From the NCBI GenBank assembly GCA_049973945.1, contig JBMFJH010000012.1:1-51776 (forward strand): 51,776 bases of DNA. The letters are read 5' to 3'. The notes under the pieces were generated by a model. It was not told the DNA's origin. It made no database searches and saw nothing but the letters and a program-made list of their open reading frames with translations. Of the stretch, positions 15,971 to 23,064 are shown piece by piece. Position 1 is the stretch's first letter, and every line of letters starts with the position of its first letter. Origin of the DNA: Acd1 sp049973945 (GTDB taxonomy: Archaea; Thermoproteota; Thermoprotei_A; Sulfolobales; Sulfolobaceae). Made by a program: the position numbers and the translations under genes.

Positions 15971-16563
15971 CTCAGGCCCACCGCGTTCTCCTGCAGGTAC
16001 TTCCTTATGTTCTCCTTGTCTCCTTCGCCGATTAGGTTCGAGTTCAGGAGGGAACCAAGAAGCTCGGAGACCCTGTAGACCGATAGGAACTTCACCCCCA
16101 TACCCTCGATTAGTCCCTTAGCCCCCTCCTGCCTGTCGACAACTACTAAAGCGGCTACGACCTCAGCACCTTCTGCCCTCAAAGCCTCTACGGAGTTCCT
16201 CAGCGACCCTCCCGTAGTGGCGACGTCGTCCACGAGGAGGACTTTCCTCCCCTTTGCCTCGCCCTCGACCAACCTGCTCGTGCCGTGGCCCTTCTTCTCC
16301 TGCCTCACGTAGCCCATCGGCTTCCCTGTCCTGCAGGCTATGAAAGAAGCTAAAGGCACCCCTCCCGTGGCGACGCCCACGACGTAGTCGTAGTCCACTC
16401 CCCTCAGGATCTCCAAAGCCCTGTTCACGACCTCGCCGAAGAGGTCTACGTGACTCGGTAGTCTCCTCAAGTCGATGTAGTAGGGGCTCTCCTTTCCCGA
16501 AGTGAGCTTGAAGGTGCCGATCAGCATAAGCCCTCGTCTTACCAGCTCGGAGGCGAAGTCCAT
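15967..16563 (-). CDS. pyrE: Orotate phosphoribosyltransferase
   Basis: PyrE transfers PRPP ribose phosphate to orotate. The 198-residue protein has TSGKESPYYIDLR near the N-terminus, VGVATGGVPLASFIA, GYVRQEKKGHGTSRLVEG (the catalytic loop) and the PRPP motif VLLVDDVATTGGSL. First gene of the minus-strand pyrE-pyrF-JAMM unit. The ATG at 16563 lies about 27 bases from the shared TATA element, so the transcript is leaderless. Divergent from pyrB. Confidence 0.96.
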   Translation of the reverse strand: MDFASELVRRGLMLIGTFKLTSGKESPYYIDLRRLPSHVDLFGEVVNRALEILRGVDYDYVVGVATGGVPLASFIACRTGKPMGYVRQEKKGHGTSRLVEGEAKGRKVLLVDDVATTGGSLRNSVEALRAEGAEVVAALVVVDRQEGAKGLIEGMGVKFLSVYRVSELLGSLLNSNLIGEGDKENIRKYLQENAVGLS

Positions 16564-16585
16564 CAGACCACATTTCCTTCAGTTC

Positions 16586-16595
16586 GCTTTAAATC
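16586..16595. promoter_or_regulatory. Shared TATA-like element of the divergent pyrE and pyrB promoters
   Basis: GCTTTAAATC; its TTTAAA core is palindromic. The centre is about 27 bases from the pyrE ATG (minus) and about 34 bases from the proposed pyrB TTG (plus). Only 61 bases separate the two starts and no second AT-rich box is present, so one element probably serves both directions. Confidence 0.55.
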
Positions 16596-16624
16596 CGAGG
16601 CGTACCAAGCTTAAGGAAGGGCGT

Positions 16625-17524
16625 TTGCCTGGGCTTGTATCGATTTACGACCTGACACGTTCCGACATAGAGGAGATATTCGAGGACACAGACCGCAGGC
16701 TCGCCTCACCCCCCTCCAAGGAGCTGGAAGGGAAAATAGTCGCTCTGGCCTTCTTCGAGCCCTCAACTAGGACTTACCTGAGCTTCGAGACCGCGGCTAA
16801 GAAGTTGGGGGCCGACGTAATAGGCTTCACGGGAGAAGAGGCGATAAGCGTCGCCAAGGGCGAGAACCTGGCCGACACTGTCAGGATGCTGGAGAACTAC
16901 GCCGACGTCATCGTGATGAGGCATAAGTTCGACGGCGCGGCTAAGTTCGCCTCGAGGATCACGAGGAAGCCCATAATAAACGCGGGCGACGGGAAGCACG
17001 AGCACCCGACCCAGACCTTAATAGACTTGTACACGGTCAGGAGGAACTTCGGTTACATCGATAACTTGACCTTCGGCTTCCTGGGCGACCTCAAGTATGC
17101 CAGGGTAGTGAACAGCCTGCTAAGGGGGTTGAAGCTGTTCAAGCCCAAGACGGTCTACCTTATTTCGCCCGAACCCCTGAGGGTCAGGGGCGAGATCCTG
17201 GAGGAGCTGAACTACCCCTACAAGGAAGTGAGGGATCCGTTCGACGTGATAGGGGAAGTTGACGTTCTGTACGTGACGAGGATCCAAAAGGAGAGGTTCG
17301 TCGACGAGCAGGAGTACGAGAGGGTCAAGGAGTCCTACAGGGTAGATCTCAGGCTCCTGAACTCCATGAAGAAGGACGCTATTATCCTCCACGCCCTCCC
17401 GAGGGTTCAGGAGATCGACAGGAGGGTAGACCAGGACAAGAGGGCTAAGTACTTCGAGCAGGCGTCCTACGGGGTGCCCGTCAGGATGTCTGTCCTGAGC
17501 AGGTACGGAGGGGGGAGGAAGTGA
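16625..17524 (+). CDS. pyrB: Aspartate carbamoyltransferase, catalytic subunit
   Basis: PyrB condenses carbamoyl phosphate and aspartate. The 299-residue protein has FFEPSTRTYLSFETAAKKLGA (carbamoyl-phosphate site STRT), GDGKHEHPTQTLIDLY (HPTQ), FLGDLKYARVVNSL, and HALPRVQEID at the C-terminus. The reading frame is open from 16502, but that part overlaps pyrE on the other strand and precedes the promoter. The TTG at 16625 (MPGLVSIYDLTRSD) matches the family N-terminus and length, so it is taken as the start. Confidence 0.93.
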   Translation: MPGLVSIYDLTRSDIEEIFEDTDRRLASPPSKELEGKIVALAFFEPSTRTYLSFETAAKKLGADVIGFTGEEAISVAKGENLADTVRMLENYADVIVMRHKFDGAAKFASRITRKPIINAGDGKHEHPTQTLIDLYTVRRNFGYIDNLTFGFLGDLKYARVVNSLLRGLKLFKPKTVYLISPEPLRVRGEILEELNYPYKEVRDPFDVIGEVDVLYVTRIQKERFVDEQEYERVKESYRVDLRLLNSMKKDAIILHALPRVQEIDRRVDQDKRAKYFEQASYGVPVRMSVLSRYGGGRK

Positions 17525-17994
17525 GCTCACCCACGCTCACCGTGAGCAAGATAAGGAACGGCACGGTGATAGACCACGTCCCCGCGGGGAGGTCTCTAGC
17601 AGTCCTCAAGGTCCTCGGGATTACGGGATCCGAGGGGCTGAGGATCGCCATCCTCATGAACGTTGAGTCCAAGAAGCTGGGCAGGAAGGACATAGTGAAG
17701 ATCGAGGAGAAGTACGTAGACGAGAGGGAGGCGAACCTCATCAGCCTCATAGCCCCCGAGGCGACGGTCAACATAATAAAAGACTTCAACGTGGTCGAGA
17801 AGAAGAACCTGAAGCTCCCCGAGGTCGTCAAAGGCCTGCTCAGGTGCGTCAACCCACACTGCATTACCAACAACGACCCCGAGGCGGTGAGCGAGTTCGT
17901 CAAGGTCTCCGACAAGCCGTTGAGGCTGAAGTGCGTGTACTGCGACACTCAGCTGGGAGAGGCAGACGTGCTGAGGCAGGTAGTGGGGCAATGA
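17521..17994 (+). CDS. pyrI: Aspartate carbamoyltransferase, regulatory subunit
   Basis: A 157-residue allosteric subunit. TVSKIRNGTVIDHVPAGRSLAVLKVLGI is the nucleotide-binding N-terminal domain. The C-terminal zinc domain holds four cysteines, CVNPHC (Cx4C) and CVYC (Cx2C), which join it to PyrB. The GTG start overlaps the pyrB stop (GTGA). In the family CTP and other nucleotides control the PyrB-PyrI complex. Confidence 0.96.
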   Translation: MSSPTLTVSKIRNGTVIDHVPAGRSLAVLKVLGITGSEGLRIAILMNVESKKLGRKDIVKIEEKYVDEREANLISLIAPEATVNIIKDFNVVEKKNLKLPEVVKGLLRCVNPHCITNNDPEAVSEFVKVSDKPLRLKCVYCDTQLGEADVLRQVVGQ

Positions 17995-18572
17995 TGTTCA
18001 GCAGGGTGCTCTCCGTCTCCAAGGAGGGGCCGGTGCACAGGATAGAGGTCGAGTTCCCCCGCGAGCCGAAGCCGGGGCAGTTCGTCAGCGTTATACTCAA
18101 GGGCCCGAAGGAGATCCCCCTTAGCGTTGGGGACTGGGAGGACAACAAGCTCACTCTCTTCTTGGAGAGCGAGGCTCTGGCTAAGTCCTTCGGGGGGTAC
18201 GTCATGGTAAAGGGCCCTCTGGGCAGGCCATTGGACTTGAGGGGGAAGAGGTTGATAGCTATCGCTTACAGGAACCAGGTCTTCGACCTCAATTACGTCC
18301 TCAAGTCCGCCCAGAGGAGAGGCATGGAGGTCTACGTCAAGTGCTACGAGTGCACGTCCCCATACCCCGAGCCGAAGGAGCTCGACGCCGACCTGATAAT
18401 CGCCTCTGTGCCAAAGGAGATGGTGAAGTCCCTCCCCAGGAATTCCCTAGTTTACGTCAGGTGGGCGAAGATGAACTGCATGGTGGGAGTCTGCGGGAAG
18501 TGCGAGGTCAACGGGAAGCTTGCCTGTTTGGACGGGCCCTTCCTCAGGTGGGAGGATGTGGTACAGGGCTAA
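17991..18572 (+). CDS. pyrK: Dihydroorotate dehydrogenase electron-transfer subunit (PyrK-like)
   Basis: A 193-residue ferredoxin-reductase-like protein. FPREPKPGQFVSVIL fits the FAD-binding domain, and a C-terminal cysteine cluster (Cys163, 168, 171, 179; Cx4Cx2Cx7C) fits the 2Fe-2S site of PyrK. It is shorter than bacterial PyrK (about 230-260) and I see no clear NAD-binding glycine motif. It would carry electrons away from PyrD, encoded two genes downstream. ATG at 17991 overlaps the pyrI stop (ATGA); an adjacent ATG at 17994 is the alternative. Confidence 0.83.
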   Translation: MMFSRVLSVSKEGPVHRIEVEFPREPKPGQFVSVILKGPKEIPLSVGDWEDNKLTLFLESEALAKSFGGYVMVKGPLGRPLDLRGKRLIAIAYRNQVFDLNYVLKSAQRRGMEVYVKCYECTSPYPEPKELDADLIIASVPKEMVKSLPRNSLVYVRWAKMNCMVGVCGKCEVNGKLACLDGPFLRWEDVVQG

Positions 18573-19725
18573 GTTCCTCTACAAGGGGGAAATCGTCGAG
18601 GGGTGCGTGAACGCCTTCAACACGGTGGTCGAGGTCAGGAAGGAGTGTAGGCCCGACGTAGACCTGAGCAACGAGGGGCTCATGCTCCCGGCTTCTATAG
18701 ACCTGCACGTCCACTTGAGGGACTGGGAGCAGGCCTACAAGGAGACCGTGATAACTGGGACCAGCGAGGCCGTCTACGGCGGGGTCGGGATGATCGTTGA
18801 CATGCCTAATACGATCCCCCCGCTGAAGACTTACGACGCCGTGGTGAGCAGGCTGACCCACCTGGACAGGTACGCTAGGACGGACTTCAGCGTCTTCGCG
18901 GGAGTCCCCGAGACCAAGGAAGAGGCCCAGAAGATCTCGAGGCTCCCCATTCCGGGCTTCAAGGTCTTCCCCGAGGATCTGGAGAAGCTCGACAGGTTGG
19001 AAGGGACAGACAGGCTGAAGGTCATCCACCCCGAGGTACCCTTGGCGGTCAGCTCCTTCAGGAACCTGAGGTCTTACTGGATGGAGCTCGCTGCAGTACT
19101 CTACATGAGCGGGAGGACCCACGTCACGCACAGCACGGGACTCGAGACGATTAGGCTGGCTAAGTCGCTGGGCTTCACGGCGGACTTCACGTTGCACCAC
19201 TTCTTAGTCCAGGGCGAGAGGGACTGCCTGACGAAGGTGAACCCGCCAATTAGGGACGCAACCACGAGGAGCCAACTCCTCCTGGCCTTCTATGAGGCAG
19301 ACCTAATTGCGAGCGACCACGCCCCCCACTCGGCCTGGGAGAAGCGTTTGCCCTACGAGCTCTGCCCCCCTGGAATCGCCGGGGTCTCCTTCACTACTCC
19401 CTTCGTGTACAGCCTTGTCTTCAAGGGGGTACTGGACATGGGGAGGGCCCTCGACCTGCTGGTCAGGAACCCCGCGAGGGTGCTCGGTATCAAAGCTGGG
19501 GAAATAGATGTCGGCTACCCGGCGAACTTCGTGGTGATAGCGAGGGAGGACTGGAGGTACTCGACCAAGTTCAGCAAGGTGACCCAAACCCCATTCGACC
19601 TCTACCCCTTGGAGGCAAAGGTGAAGTACACGATCGTGAGGGGAAAGGTAGTCTACGACGGCGAGGCCGTCTACCCGGTCAAGGGGCTGAACCCCTATGC
19701 GATTCCTAAACAGGGAGTTCGATAG
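18556..19725 (+). CDS. pyrC: Dihydroorotase
   Basis: A 389-residue amidohydrolase closing carbamoyl-aspartate to dihydroorotate. PASIDLHVHLRD holds the first metal ligands (His51, His53). GFKVFPED carries the Lys expected to be carboxylated, VIHPE and THSTG further His ligands, and IASDHAPH the catalytic Asp. The length fits type I dihydroorotase. ATG at 18556 has a GGGAGG sequence just upstream and is preferred to an in-frame GTG-region start at 18520; it overlaps pyrK by 17 bases. Confidence 0.92.
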   Translation: MWYRAKFLYKGEIVEGCVNAFNTVVEVRKECRPDVDLSNEGLMLPASIDLHVHLRDWEQAYKETVITGTSEAVYGGVGMIVDMPNTIPPLKTYDAVVSRLTHLDRYARTDFSVFAGVPETKEEAQKISRLPIPGFKVFPEDLEKLDRLEGTDRLKVIHPEVPLAVSSFRNLRSYWMELAAVLYMSGRTHVTHSTGLETIRLAKSLGFTADFTLHHFLVQGERDCLTKVNPPIRDATTRSQLLLAFYEADLIASDHAPHSAWEKRLPYELCPPGIAGVSFTTPFVYSLVFKGVLDMGRALDLLVRNPARVLGIKAGEIDVGYPANFVVIAREDWRYSTKFSKVTQTPFDLYPLEAKVKYTIVRGKVVYDGEAVYPVKGLNPYAIPKQGVR

Positions 19726-20566
19726 GCTAGTCGGCGTCGCCTCGGGATTACTCCCCCCGGTGAGGAGGCAAGTCGAGGTTGTCTGCAAGGAGTACTCTCC
19801 CGCGTTCGTCACGTCGAAGACCTTGACGCCCTACCCCGTCGAGCCTCACAGGGAGCCAACTGTAATCAAGTTCCACGACGGCTGTTACATGAACGCGATA
19901 GGGCTGGGGAACCCTGGGCTCGCGGGGATAAAAGAAACGCTCGCGGAGGGTTGCACGGTAATAATAAGCGCCGGTGGCTCCAAGCCGGAGGACTTCGCCG
20001 AGGTCGCCAGGAACTCGGAAGGGGCGTTCGCTGTGGAGCTCAACATCAGTAGCCCGAACAGGAGAGGTTTCGGGGAGTCGACTAAGTCCTACCTGAAGGA
20101 CATTGTTCAGGCCGTGAAGTCGGCTACGAGGTTGCCGGTAATCGTTAAGCTCGGCCCTTGGGACGACATGGTCGAGCTGGCTGGAAAGGCGTTGGAGTAC
20201 GGAGCTGACGCGCTGACCCTGATAAACACCCTGAGGGGGAAGCTATACGAGATTGAGGGCTTCACCCCGCTCCTGAGTTACGGTACTGGAGGGATCTCGG
20301 GCAAGTGCATCTTGCCCTTAGCGGTTAGGGTGATCTCGGAAGTCTACAGAGAGTACGAGGCCCAAATCATAGGAGTAGGAGGAGTTATGGACTGGCAGGA
20401 CGCGCTCATGCTCATGGCCTCGGGGGCGAGGCTGGTGGGCTTAGCCTCGGCGATCATGGAGAGGGGCTTCAAAGCTATAGCCGAAGTGGAAGAAGGGCTG
20501 AGGAGGTACTTCAGCGAAAAAGGGTTAAATCCCGAGGACGTGATTGGCGTAGGAGCGAAGAGGTGA
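19697..20566 (+). CDS. pyrD: Dihydroorotate dehydrogenase, type 1S-like
   Basis: A 289-residue FMN enzyme oxidising dihydroorotate to orotate. VELNISSPNRRGFGE (residues 113-127) has Ser119 where class 1 enzymes have a catalytic Cys. VIVKLGPW, TLINT, GTGGISGKCILPLAVR and GVGGVMDWQDALM are the FMN/orotate site motifs. Ser base together with a PyrK partner is the arrangement described for the Sulfolobus solfataricus type 1S enzyme (Sorensen and Dandanell). ATG lies 29 bases inside the pyrC end. Confidence 0.92.
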   Translation: MRFLNREFDRLVGVASGLLPPVRRQVEVVCKEYSPAFVTSKTLTPYPVEPHREPTVIKFHDGCYMNAIGLGNPGLAGIKETLAEGCTVIISAGGSKPEDFAEVARNSEGAFAVELNISSPNRRGFGESTKSYLKDIVQAVKSATRLPVIVKLGPWDDMVELAGKALEYGADALTLINTLRGKLYEIEGFTPLLSYGTGGISGKCILPLAVRVISEVYREYEAQIIGVGGVMDWQDALMLMASGARLVGLASAIMERGFKAIAEVEEGLRRYFSEKGLNPEDVIGVGAKR

Positions 20567-20581
20567 ACCGTCGCTTTGCCC

Positions 20582-20869
20582 ATGAAAGGTAGGGACTTCG
20601 AGACGCTGGTCTTCCTAGGCAAGCTGAAGGACGTGACTGTGGAATTTTGCAACGAGGAGAAGACAGAGGCCAAAGTGGTCGGAACCTTAGTCACCGGGGA
20701 GAAGGTCGAAACCGAGTGCATCCCCACCAGGGCCGCGGGCAAGATCTCGACCGTGGCTAAGCACTATATTAGGATGGGAATAGCTAAGTACATATTTCAG
20801 GGAGTTGGAAAAGACGTTAAGAACGTGGACGAGATAGGGGGAGGGGAGGATGGTCAAGTTCAGGATTGA
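20582..20869 (+). CDS. Small conserved hypothetical protein
   Basis: A 95-residue protein I do not recognise, likely alpha/beta: FETLVFLGKLKDVTVEFCNEEKTEAKVVGTLVTGEKVETECIPTRAAGKISTVAKHYIRMGIAKYIFQGVG. There is no signal peptide or membrane segment. The ATG at 20582 is chosen; a TTG two codons earlier is possible. It sits 15 bases after pyrD on the same strand, and the next gene starts inside it (20-base overlap), so it probably belongs to the pyr transcript. Confidence 0.7.
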   Translation: MKGRDFETLVFLGKLKDVTVEFCNEEKTEAKVVGTLVTGEKVETECIPTRAAGKISTVAKHYIRMGIAKYIFQGVGKDVKNVDEIGGGEDGQVQD

Positions 20870-21188
20870 TAAGATCCCAAAGACCGAAGAGGACATGGAA
20901 GAGATAGTTAGGCAAGTCCAGGAGGAGCACGCCCACGAGCACCATCACCACCACCATCACGAACACGAGCACGACATAGTGGAGGAGCTCCTGGTCTCCA
21001 TACAGTCCCTGGAAGGGAAAGTGAACGGCCTGAGCAACGACGCGGAGTACTGCAGGAAGGAAATAAGGAGGATCTACTTGGCCCTCAGCAAGCTGGTGAA
21101 GGCTATGTTCGTTAGTGACGAAGCACAGAGGATTCAAATCCTAAGGGAGCTACTCGACGTTTTGAAGGCTGATGCCCCTGGCGCTTGA
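20850..21188 (+). CDS. Histidine-rich coiled-coil protein, function unknown
   Basis: A 112-residue protein with a remarkable His/Glu tract at about residues 27-41 (HAHEHH then a run of His, then EHEHD). Before it are charged helical residues. After it comes an amphipathic helix (VEELLVSIQSLEGKVNGLSNDAEYCRKEIRRIYLALSKLV) that looks like a coiled coil. The tract suggests binding of Ni, Zn, Co or Cu, but that is inference. It overlaps the preceding gene by 20 bases and the MarC-type membrane gene by 17 bases, so the three form one translational unit. Confidence 0.75.
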   Translation: MVKFRIDKIPKTEEDMEEIVRQVQEEHAHEHHHHHHHEHEHDIVEELLVSIQSLEGKVNGLSNDAEYCRKEIRRIYLALSKLVKAMFVSDEAQRIQILRELLDVLKADAPGA

Positions 21189-21795
21189 CCTTCTCGCGGT
21201 TCCGGTGATCGTGGTTAAGCTCTTCGCGATCATAGACCCTTTCAGCGTGATCCCGTACATCTTAGCAGTTTACGAGACGGCAACGAAGGAACAAGGAGGG
21301 AAGCTTTCTTGGACCGCGCTGACGAACAGGATAACTACAGCCGTCACCGCCCTCCTCGTAATCTTCAGCCTGACAGGATCGTACATCCTGGAGTTCCTGG
21401 GGATCTCGCCCCAGGCCTTCGAAATAGCGGGCGGAATCCTCCTAATTTACCTCGGCATCGACACTATGGGCGGCTTCCAGCAGTTGAAGTTCGCTAGGAA
21501 GTTGGAGGAGGCCGTTGTTACCCCGATAGCCACTCCGCTCCTCGTAGGGCCTGGGACTATCACGGCCCTAATCAACCTCTCCATCTCGTATTCCGCCCTG
21601 ACTTTGGTGATAGCCAGCCTCATAACCAGCTTCCTCGTCTATCTCAGCCTGCTGTCCGGCCCTTACTTGCTGAGGGTTCTGGGCGAAGTAGGTACAATAG
21701 CGGCGGGGAGGTTCGTGGCCATAATCATAGCGGCCTTCGGCGTTCAGCTAGTCCTCTCGGGCCTGAGCGAGGTCATCTCTTCTGGCAAACTATAA
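21172..21795 (+). CDS. MarC/UPF0056 family integral membrane protein
   Basis: A 207-residue polytopic membrane protein with about six hydrophobic helices. KLFAIIDPFSVIPYILAVY is the family's N-terminal (A-x-x-x-P-x-x-x-I-P) motif. GGILLIYLGIDTMGG and AVVTPIATPLLVGPGTITALI (P-L-A-x-P-x-x-x-G-P-G) are the other two signatures. MarC proteins have no firmly known transport activity. It starts inside the His-rich gene, which suggests a joint role. Ends the long plus-strand run that begins at pyrB. Confidence 0.88.
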   Translation: MPLALDLLAVPVIVVKLFAIIDPFSVIPYILAVYETATKEQGGKLSWTALTNRITTAVTALLVIFSLTGSYILEFLGISPQAFEIAGGILLIYLGIDTMGGFQQLKFARKLEEAVVTPIATPLLVGPGTITALINLSISYSALTLVIASLITSFLVYLSLLSGPYLLRVLGEVGTIAAGRFVAIIIAAFGVQLVLSGLSEVISSGKL

Positions 21796-21852
21796 TTTAG
21801 TCCGTTGAATTTGTGAACCCTGTTTAATTTACTCCGTAACCCGCATTCAAGG

Positions 21853-21860
21853 TTTTTAAT
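21853..21860 (+). promoter_or_regulatory. TATA box of the Lrp-type regulator
   Basis: TTTTTAAT, centred about 24-33 bases before the two candidate starts (GTG 21880, ATG 21889). The 84-base gap after the MarC gene also contains several A/T-rich patches that could be Lrp operators; Sulfolobus Lrp is known to regulate itself. Confidence 0.5.
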
Positions 21861-21879
21861 CAAGGGGGACGAAATAACT

Positions 21880-22383
21880 GTGAGGCTCATGGAGAGAACT
21901 CAAGAAGCTGGCAACGAAGTTGCCGAGCTGGATATCATTGACAGGAAGCTTCTGAACGAGTTGCTCAAAGACGCCAGAACCAGCTTGAGGAGGCTGGCCG
22001 AGGAAATGAGGGTAGCTCCAGCCACCCTACACAACAGGCTGGCAAAACTCGAAAGAATCGGAGTCATCAAGGGGTTTACCGTACTCCTGGATTACCAGAA
22101 GCTGGGTTACGGGTTGACGGCGATAATAATGATCAAGGTCAACGGGAAATACATCGTCGACGTGGAGAAAGAGCTGGCTAAATACGCTAACGTCCTTGCG
22201 ATCTACGACGTCGTCGGCGAGTACGACATAATGCTCGTCGCCAAGTTCAGGCACATAAACGAGCTCAACGACTTCGTCAAGGAACTGCTAAAGAACCCCA
22301 AGATAGAGAGAACCCACACGAACATCGCGTTGAACGTGATAAAGGAGGATCCCAGGCTGAGGGTTTTCGACACAATAAAGTAA
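21880..22383 (+). CDS. Lrp/AsnC family transcriptional regulator
   Basis: A 167-residue regulator. The N-terminal winged helix-turn-helix (LDIIDRKLLNELLKDARTSLRRLAEEMRVAPATLHNRLAKLERIGVIKGFTVLLD) is followed by a RAM/ACT ligand-binding domain (YGLTAIIMIKVNGKYIVDVEKEL ... VLAIYDVVGEYDIMLVAKFR). By position near pyrD it could be the counterpart of the Sulfolobus Ss-Lrp. Such proteins form octamers and sense amino acids. GTG at 21880 is given; ATG at 21889 is equally good and fits the TATA spacing slightly better. Confidence 0.9.
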   Translation: MRLMERTQEAGNEVAELDIIDRKLLNELLKDARTSLRRLAEEMRVAPATLHNRLAKLERIGVIKGFTVLLDYQKLGYGLTAIIMIKVNGKYIVDVEKELAKYANVLAIYDVVGEYDIMLVAKFRHINELNDFVKELLKNPKIERTHTNIALNVIKEDPRLRVFDTIK

Positions 22384-22450
22384 TTTCCCGAGTTTTCGAC
22401 CACAATCCTTAAATTGTGCGGAAACGCGGGGAATCATTAACCGTGATAAC

Positions 22451-22741
22451 ATGAGGTTTTGCCCTAAGTGCGGAGGACTGATGGTTCCCGTCAAGAAGGA
22501 CGGGAAGGACTACCTGAGGTGCACTAAGTGCGGGTATGAAATGAAGATGACGAAGAAAGAGAAGAAGGAGTTCCAGGTCAAGGAGCAGATCAGGAACAAC
22601 GTGTTGACCACTTCAACCGTGAGTAATTTGAGCCAAAGAGGTCTCGACGAAGAACAACTACAACAGGAGAGGGAGGAGTACTACAAGGAGATAGGGCAGG
22701 ACTTGCTCCAACGTGAGTTCGAGGGGGAGGAGGAAGAGTAA
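22451..22741 (+). CDS. Single zinc-ribbon protein related to RNA polymerase subunit M/TFS N-terminal domain
   Basis: A 96-residue protein. MRFCPKCGGLMVP then YLRCTKCGYEMKM form an RPB9/TFS-type N-terminal zinc ribbon (CxxC, CxxC). After residue 35 the sequence is a charged linker and an acidic helix ending EFEGEEEE. The second zinc ribbon with the Asp-Glu pair that gives TFS its transcript-cleavage activity is absent. It is thus a partial relative and cannot cleave RNA by the known mechanism. CCTTAAATTG at 22407-22416 is a plausible TATA box. Confidence 0.8.
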   Translation: MRFCPKCGGLMVPVKKDGKDYLRCTKCGYEMKMTKKEKKEFQVKEQIRNNVLTTSTVSNLSQRGLDEEQLQQEREEYYKEIGQDLLQREFEGEEEE

Positions 22742-22776
22742 CAAATAAATCTCGACCCACCGCTCTTTCCCCGAAA

Positions 22777-23022
22777 ATGAAAATAACCAACGTCGAGTCG
22801 AAGAAGATCCTCAAGTTCAAGGGGAAGGAACTAGTTATAGAGGAGGCTAGGAACGAGAGGGGCGAGAAGATCATAACTGTCAGGGAGCTCACCAGCGCCA
22901 AGCTCGCTAAGGGCGACGAGGACTGGCAGGACGACCTCAGCAACGTGCAGAGGGTGTCAATGAGCGAGCTCAGTCAGGAGATCAGGGAGCTGTTGAGGAG
23001 GGCATTGAAGAACAGTTTATGA
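22777..23022 (+). CDS. Small conserved hypothetical protein
   Basis: An 81-residue charged protein I do not recognise: a beta-like start MKITNVESKKILKFKGKELVIEEARNERGEKIITVREL, and a helical end SMSELSQEIRELLRRALKNSL. No metal or membrane motif. ACAAATAAATCTC at 22741-22753 is a TATA box at the spacing for a near-leaderless transcript, so it is independently transcribed from the zinc-ribbon gene 35 bases upstream. Confidence 0.7.
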   Translation: MKITNVESKKILKFKGKELVIEEARNERGEKIITVRELTSAKLAKGDEDWQDDLSNVQRVSMSELSQEIRELLRRALKNSL

Positions 23023-23028
23023 AATTCG

Positions 23029-23039
23029 TATTTTTAAAC
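23029..23039 (+). promoter_or_regulatory. TATA box of the radical SAM gene
   Basis: TATTTTTAAAC, centred about 31 bases before the TTG at 23065, supporting that non-ATG start. Confidence 0.5.
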
Positions 23040-23064
23040 GGCCTGGATTCCAATTTTCAATAGG

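Noticed and set aside
16502..16624. N-terminal extension of pyrB to 16502
   Set aside because: It overlaps the divergent pyrE gene, precedes the only TATA element and has no counterpart in the PyrB family.
20940..20962. His-codon run as a sequencing or cloning-tag artefact
   Set aside because: The CAC/CAT run is mixed in codon use, flanked by His-Glu repeats on both sides, and lies in the middle of a gene with correct overlaps to its neighbours, so it looks natural.
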